DNA of 18,338 bases from an uncultured Clostridia bacterium (lineage in GTDB: Bacteria; Bacillota; Clostridia; TANB77; CAG-508): assembly GCA_947631725.1 (NCBI GenBank), contig CANRML010000012.1:1-18338 (forward strand). The letters run 5' to 3'. How positions within the stretch are numbered: the first letter of the stretch is position 1; every line of letters starts with the position of its first letter. The position numbers and the translations under genes were made by a program. A model generated the notes under the pieces. It did no database searches. It saw nothing but the letters and a program-made list of their open reading frames with translations, and was not told the origin of the DNA. This document shows, piece by piece, positions 16,071 through 18,338 of the stretch.

Positions 16071-16604
16071 ATGGAAAATATATTGGAATTATTAAGAAGT
16101 GATACATTTCTTATCATATGTGCAGTAGTGATAATAGTTTTGTTTATAGGATTTTTTGTAAGTTTAATTAAAATTTCAAAACTAAATAAAAGATATAATA
16201 GTTTTATGAAAAAATTAGGAAATGGTAAAAACCTAGAAGAAGACTTAGAAACCTATATGTATAGAGTAGAAAAAGTAGAAAAGCAAAATGCAGAAATATT
16301 AGGCTTTTGCAAAAATATAGAAGAAGATGTATCTGGCTGTATTCAAAAAATAGGAATAGTAAGATATAGCGCATTTAAAGATACAGGAAGTGATTTAAGC
16401 TTTGCTCTTGCCTTACTAGATGAAAATAATTCAGGTGTTGTGCTAAATGGAATATATTCTAGAGAAATGTCTAACATATATGCAAAACCTGTAGAAAATG
16501 GAAAATCAAATTATACAATTTCTGAAGAAGAACAACAAGCAATTGAAAAAGCAATACAATCTAAAAATATATATCATATTAAAGATAAGCAAAAAGACAG
16601 TTAA
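16071..16604 (+). CDS. DUF4446 family membrane-anchored protein
   Basis: This 177-residue protein has one N-terminal membrane segment (about 13-34, FLIICAVVIIVLFIGFFV), a basic stretch, a probable coiled region (about 50-85), and the block CIQKIGIVRYSAFKDTGSD followed by LSFALALLD, which I recognise as DUF4446. The function is unknown. The family is regularly found directly downstream of parB in Clostridia, as here: AGGAGG overlaps the parB stop codon and the ATG follows 9 bases after that stop. A role near the membrane in chromosome segregation or envelope work is only a guess from context. Confidence 0.88.
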   Translation: MENILELLRSDTFLIICAVVIIVLFIGFFVSLIKISKLNKRYNSFMKKLGNGKNLEEDLETYMYRVEKVEKQNAEILGFCKNIEEDVSGCIQKIGIVRYSAFKDTGSDLSFALALLDENNSGVVLNGIYSREMSNIYAKPVENGKSNYTISEEEQQAIEKAIQSKNIYHIKDKQKDS

Positions 16605-16630
16605 AAATTTAAAAATTCCCAAAATTACTA

Positions 16631-16659
16631 TTGACAAATGTCTATAAAAATGCTAAGAT
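16631..16659 (+). promoter_or_regulatory. Promoter of the tRNA-Ser genes
   Basis: A perfect TTGACA (16631-16636), a 17-base spacer and TAAGAT (16654-16659), with TG one base before the -10 (extended -10). The start near 16666 is about 28 bases before the first tRNA. Confidence 0.75.
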
Positions 16660-16693
16660 AATTATTGTCGCGAGACACTTGTCAACAATATAT

Positions 16694-16785
<92 letters not shown>

Positions 16786-16798
16786 AAAATATTATGAA

Positions 16799-16830
16799 GA
16801 AAATAAAGACCATAGTTTTTATTTTCTTTT
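16799..16830 (+). terminator. Possible weak terminator between the two tRNA genes
   Basis: GAAAATAAA (16799-16807) pairs with TTTATTTTC (16818-16826) and is followed by TTTT. The stem is almost all A-U, and no promoter is visible before the next tRNA 10 bases on, so read-through or a processing hairpin is as likely. Confidence 0.35.
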
Positions 16831-16839
16831 ATTATATAT

Positions 16840-16929
16840 GTAGGTGTACCCAAGTGGTGAAGGGGGCAGTTTGCTAAACTGCTAGGTCGAGTAATCGGCG
16901 CGGAGGTTCGAACCCTCTCACCTACGCCA
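16840..16929 (+). tRNA. tRNA-Ser (anticodon GCU)
   Basis: Acceptor stem GTAGGTG pairs with CACCTAC, followed by discriminator G and an encoded CCA. The anticodon stem GCAGT/ACTGC encloses TTGCTAA, anticodon GCT. The long variable arm and the T arm GGAGG-TTCGAAC-CCTCT complete a serine tRNA that reads AGC and AGU. Its 3' part from the anticodon stem on is repeated at 18016-18078, which marks it as an integration site. Confidence 0.96.
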
Positions 16930-16930
16930 A
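16868..16930 (+). repeat. Direct repeat, left copy (att-like, inside tRNA-Ser GCU)
   Basis: This 63-base segment runs from the anticodon stem to one base past the CCA end. It matches 18016-18078 at 61 of 63 positions, with G/A at 16910/18058 and C/A at 16925/18073. An attachment core that covers anticodon loop to 3' end is a well-known target of tyrosine integrases. Confidence 0.9.
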
Positions 16931-16972
16931 ATACTTTTATAGTTTAAGTTTGATTTTAGTTGTAAAATATTT

Positions 16973-17014
16973 AAAATTGTAGTATACTTTATATATAATA
17001 TACTACAATTTTTT
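16973..17014 (+). terminator. Terminator after tRNA-Ser(GCU)
   Basis: 16973-16986 pairs perfectly over 14 bp with 16999-17012, and two more T follow, so the 3' arm ends in a run of six T. Its TGTAGTATA core recurs in the terminator at 18080-18112. A candidate promoter for the next genes, TTAAAA (16971-16976), 17 bases, TATAAT (16994-16999), overlaps it. Confidence 0.75.
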
Positions 17015-17039
17015 AGTATATAAAATAGAGGAGGATATA

Positions 17040-17336
17040 ATGCCAATAGAATTAAAAAAATATTTTTGGGATACTAATTTTGAAGAACTAGATAAAGAAA
17101 AGAATAAAAGATATATCATATCAAGATTATATTGCTATGGGGATTTGGAAGCAATAAGATGGATAAAAGATAATTATGTAGACAAAGATGTAGAAGATGT
17201 AGCAAGAAATTCAAGAAATCTAAAACCGATAGTTGCCAATTATTTAAGACAACAATTTAATTTGCGAAAAGAAGAAATGGCATATTATAGATGGATTAAT
17301 GCCATGAATTATGAATATTGGAGGACAAATAGCTAA
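17040..17336 (+). CDS. DUF6922-like small protein, likely partner of the following nucleotidyltransferase
   Basis: This 98-residue protein has no signal peptide. The order KKYFWDTNFEELD (6-18), then KRYIISRLYCYGDLEAIRWI (about 23-42), then SRNLKPIVANYLRQQFNL (about 58-75), matches my recollection of the DUF6922 family. These are small proteins commonly encoded just before AbiEii-type nucleotidyltransferases, and an antitoxin role is plausible but unproven. GAGGAGG lies 6 bases before the ATG. The stop TAA overlaps the next ATG by one base (TAATG), a sign of translational coupling. It is the first gene of the tRNA-Ser islet; a possible promoter overlaps the tRNA terminator. Confidence 0.82.
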   Translation: MPIELKKYFWDTNFEELDKEKNKRYIISRLYCYGDLEAIRWIKDNYVDKDVEDVARNSRNLKPIVANYLRQQFNLRKEEMAYYRWINAMNYEYWRTNS

Positions 17337-17986
17337 TGTATTGGGATATTATTGATAAAGATAGATATAAATTATTAAAAGATATTACAGACACAATAAG
17401 TATACAAAATTATTATATGATAGGTGGAACTGCACTATCATTACAACTAGATTTGAGAGAGTCTTATGACTTTGATTTTTGTGTATCTGAAAATTTTAAC
17501 AATGAACTATTATTAAAAGAAATACAAACATTAGGACAAACAGAAGTAAAGCAGAATCAAAAGGGAACAGTAGATGTTATATTAAATGGAATACAAGTAA
17601 GTTTCTTTTATTATCCAAATCCCGTTATAAAAGAATTTGTGAAAGTAGAAGAAATGCCTAAATTGAAGATAGCAAGTGTATTAGATATTGCGGTAATGAA
17701 AGTTGTAGCAATAGGTGGCAGGGGATCTAAAAAGGACTTTTTTGATTTATATAATATTATGAAAAAAAGTAATATAACAATAGATGAACTTGCAAAAGGA
17801 TTGGTACAAAAATGTGGTACTAATGTAAATTTTGCAAATATAGTAATGGGATTAAGTTACTTTGAAGATGCTCAGCAAGAGATATTACCTAAAACATTTG
17901 TAGAGTACAACTGGGAAGAAATAGAAAAGTTTTTTATAAAATTTCAAGCAGATTTTCAAAAAAGATTGGAAATACTTGGAATATAA
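17336..17986 (+). CDS. AbiEii/AbiGii-like nucleotidyltransferase
   Basis: The 216-residue protein shows a nucleotidyltransferase core: IGGTALSLQL (29-38), then RESYDFDF (41-48) with the metal-binding Asp45 and Asp47, a VDV strand (79-81) with a possible third acidic residue Asp80, LDIAVMKVVAI with Lys122, and KKDFFDLY (132-139), a hallmark of AbiEii relatives. AbiEii toxins of this superfamily act in phage defence and toxin-antitoxin systems, some by adding nucleotides to tRNA ends. Whether this one is a toxin is inference. GGAGG lies 11 bases before the ATG, inside the upstream gene, which it overlaps by one base. Its place on an islet inserted in a tRNA gene fits a defence or addiction role. 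Confidence 0.85.
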   Translation: MYWDIIDKDRYKLLKDITDTISIQNYYMIGGTALSLQLDLRESYDFDFCVSENFNNELLLKEIQTLGQTEVKQNQKGTVDVILNGIQVSFFYYPNPVIKEFVKVEEMPKLKIASVLDIAVMKVVAIGGRGSKKDFFDLYNIMKKSNITIDELAKGLVQKCGTNVNFANIVMGLSYFEDAQQEILPKTFVEYNWEEIEKFFIKFQADFQKRLEILGI

Positions 17987-18015
17987 AATTCATGAAAAAA
18001 CGAGACATCAATGAA

Positions 18016-18078
18016 AGTTTGCTAAACTGCTAGGTCGAGTAATCGGCGCGGAGGTTCAAACCCTCTCACCTAAGCCAA
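18016..18078 (+). pseudogene. tRNA-Ser(GCU) 3' fragment (att-like right copy)
   Basis: This 63-base copy of the tRNA-Ser(GCU) 3' part begins at the anticodon stem and lacks the 5' acceptor strand and D arm, so it cannot fold as a tRNA. One of its two differences (C to A at 18073) would also spoil the acceptor stem. It is most simply the displaced original 3' end of the tRNA gene, followed by that gene's original terminator. Confidence 0.88.
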
Positions 18079-18079
18079 G

Positions 18080-18112
18080 AAATGTAGTATATAATATGCT
18101 ACATTTTTTTTT
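18080..18112 (+). terminator. Terminator after the tRNA fragment
   Basis: AAATGTAGTATA (18080-18091) pairs with 18095-18106 (12 pairs, one G-U) around a three-base loop, followed by six T. It shares the TGTAGTATA core with the terminator at 16973-17014 and would also end the two-gene islet transcript. Confidence 0.85.
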
Positions 18113-18154
18113 GTAATGCAAAAAGCTATAAATAGAAATCTTCGACAAAAAATA

Positions 18155-18183
18155 TTGAAAAAGAACAAAAAGTACGATATAAT
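18155..18183 (+). promoter_or_regulatory. Promoter of the truncated secreted-protein gene
   Basis: TTGAAA (18155-18160), a 17-base spacer and a perfect TATAAT (18178-18183). The start near 18190 leaves a leader of about 27 bases with GAGGT (18206-18210) before the ATG at 18217. Confidence 0.8.
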
Positions 18184-18216
18184 GAAAATAAGGAAATGTA
18201 AAAATGAGGTAAATAG

Positions 18217-18338
18217 ATGGAGAAAAAAAGGATATACATAAATTTTAAAAGAATAATTTTAATATTAATACTACTTTTAATTTTTTGTGGTAATACAGTT
18301 TTTTCTGCAAAAGATGGATGGTCAGGAAGAGAGTGGAG
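18217..18338 (+). CDS. Secreted protein of unknown function, N-terminal part
   Basis: The gene runs off the right end of the window; 40 codons are visible. The protein begins with basic MEKKRIYINFKR, continues with a hydrophobic core (about 13-24, IILILILLLIFC), and has a plausible signal peptidase I site after VFSA near residue 31, followed by KDGWSGREW. Cys24 lies in the core, but its context (IFCGN) is a poor lipobox, so a lipoprotein is less likely. The start is supported by GAGGT 6 bases upstream and a strong promoter. The product cannot be named from this fragment. Confidence 0.75.
   Translation, partial: MEKKRIYINFKRIILILILLLIFCGNTVFSAKDGWSGREW

Larger units (their letters stand above)
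16868..18078. mobile_element. Putative mini-islet integrated at tRNA-Ser(GCU)
   Basis: The 63-bp direct repeats bound about 1.15 kb with two accessory genes (17040-17336 and 17336-17986) and no integrase. The left copy keeps the tRNA intact; the right copy is a 3' fragment of the tRNA with two changes, followed by its own terminator. This is the footprint of site-specific insertion at a tRNA, either by an element that has lost its integrase or one mobilised by an integrase acting from elsewhere. Confidence 0.7.

Noticed and set aside
14300..16604. Search for a parS site (GTTTCACGTGAAAC type) near parAB and across the window.
   Set aside because: No CACGTG core flanked by matching arms was found on reading; absence noted in the parB entry.

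Overview
The window is a low-GC, AT-rich chromosomal segment from a Gram-positive bacterium, most likely a member of the Clostridia. It spans the replication origin. The evidence is the conserved order gyrB-recF-dnaN-[oriC]-dnaA on the minus strand, divergent from rpmH-rnpA-yidD-yidC-khpB(jag)-mnmE-mnmG-rsmG-parA-parB-DUF4446 on the plus strand. Genus or species cannot be assigned from sequence reading alone. Compared with Bacillus subtilis, the small S4-domain gene (yaaA) between dnaN and recF and the DUF370 gene (remB) between recF and gyrB are absent, and gyrA does not follow gyrB.

Layout. 1-755: a small unknown minus-strand gene with a strong promoter; its protein may resemble the N-terminal region of VirB4/TraC-type ATPases. 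756-1300: no protein gene, but a convincing candidate for a ~380-nt structured noncoding RNA on the plus strand, with its own promoter, paired 5' and 3' ends, several long helices and a terminal 15-bp hairpin. 1301-7236: gyrB, recF, dnaN and dnaA, with the origin between dnaN and dnaA. The origin has an AT-rich unwinding stretch, six TAG trinucleotides (DnaA-trio), two abutting DnaA boxes and more boxes beyond. 7237-7550: divergent promoters for dnaA and rpmH, plus two perfect DnaA boxes in the dnaA leader. 7551-16604: ribosomal protein L34, RNase P protein, membrane insertion (YidD, YidC), RNA binding (KhpB), tRNA wobble-uridine modification (MnmE, MnmG), 16S rRNA methylation (RsmG), chromosome partitioning (ParA, ParB) and a DUF4446 membrane protein. 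16631-18112: two tRNA-Ser genes, then a tiny islet of two accessory genes closed by a 63-bp near-perfect duplicate of the 3' part of the second tRNA. 18155-18338: promoter and start of a gene for a secreted protein that runs off the window.

The core genes duplicate DNA (DnaA, DnaN, GyrB, RecF), segregate it (ParAB), and build and modify the translation and membrane-insertion machinery. The points most worth following are: the structured RNA beside gyrB; a one-base frameshift near the 5' end of mnmE; the tRNA-Ser islet carrying a DUF6922/AbiEii-like pair with no integrase; a terminator with a competing hairpin before mnmE; and a promoter whose -35 box sits in the loop of the terminator before parA.
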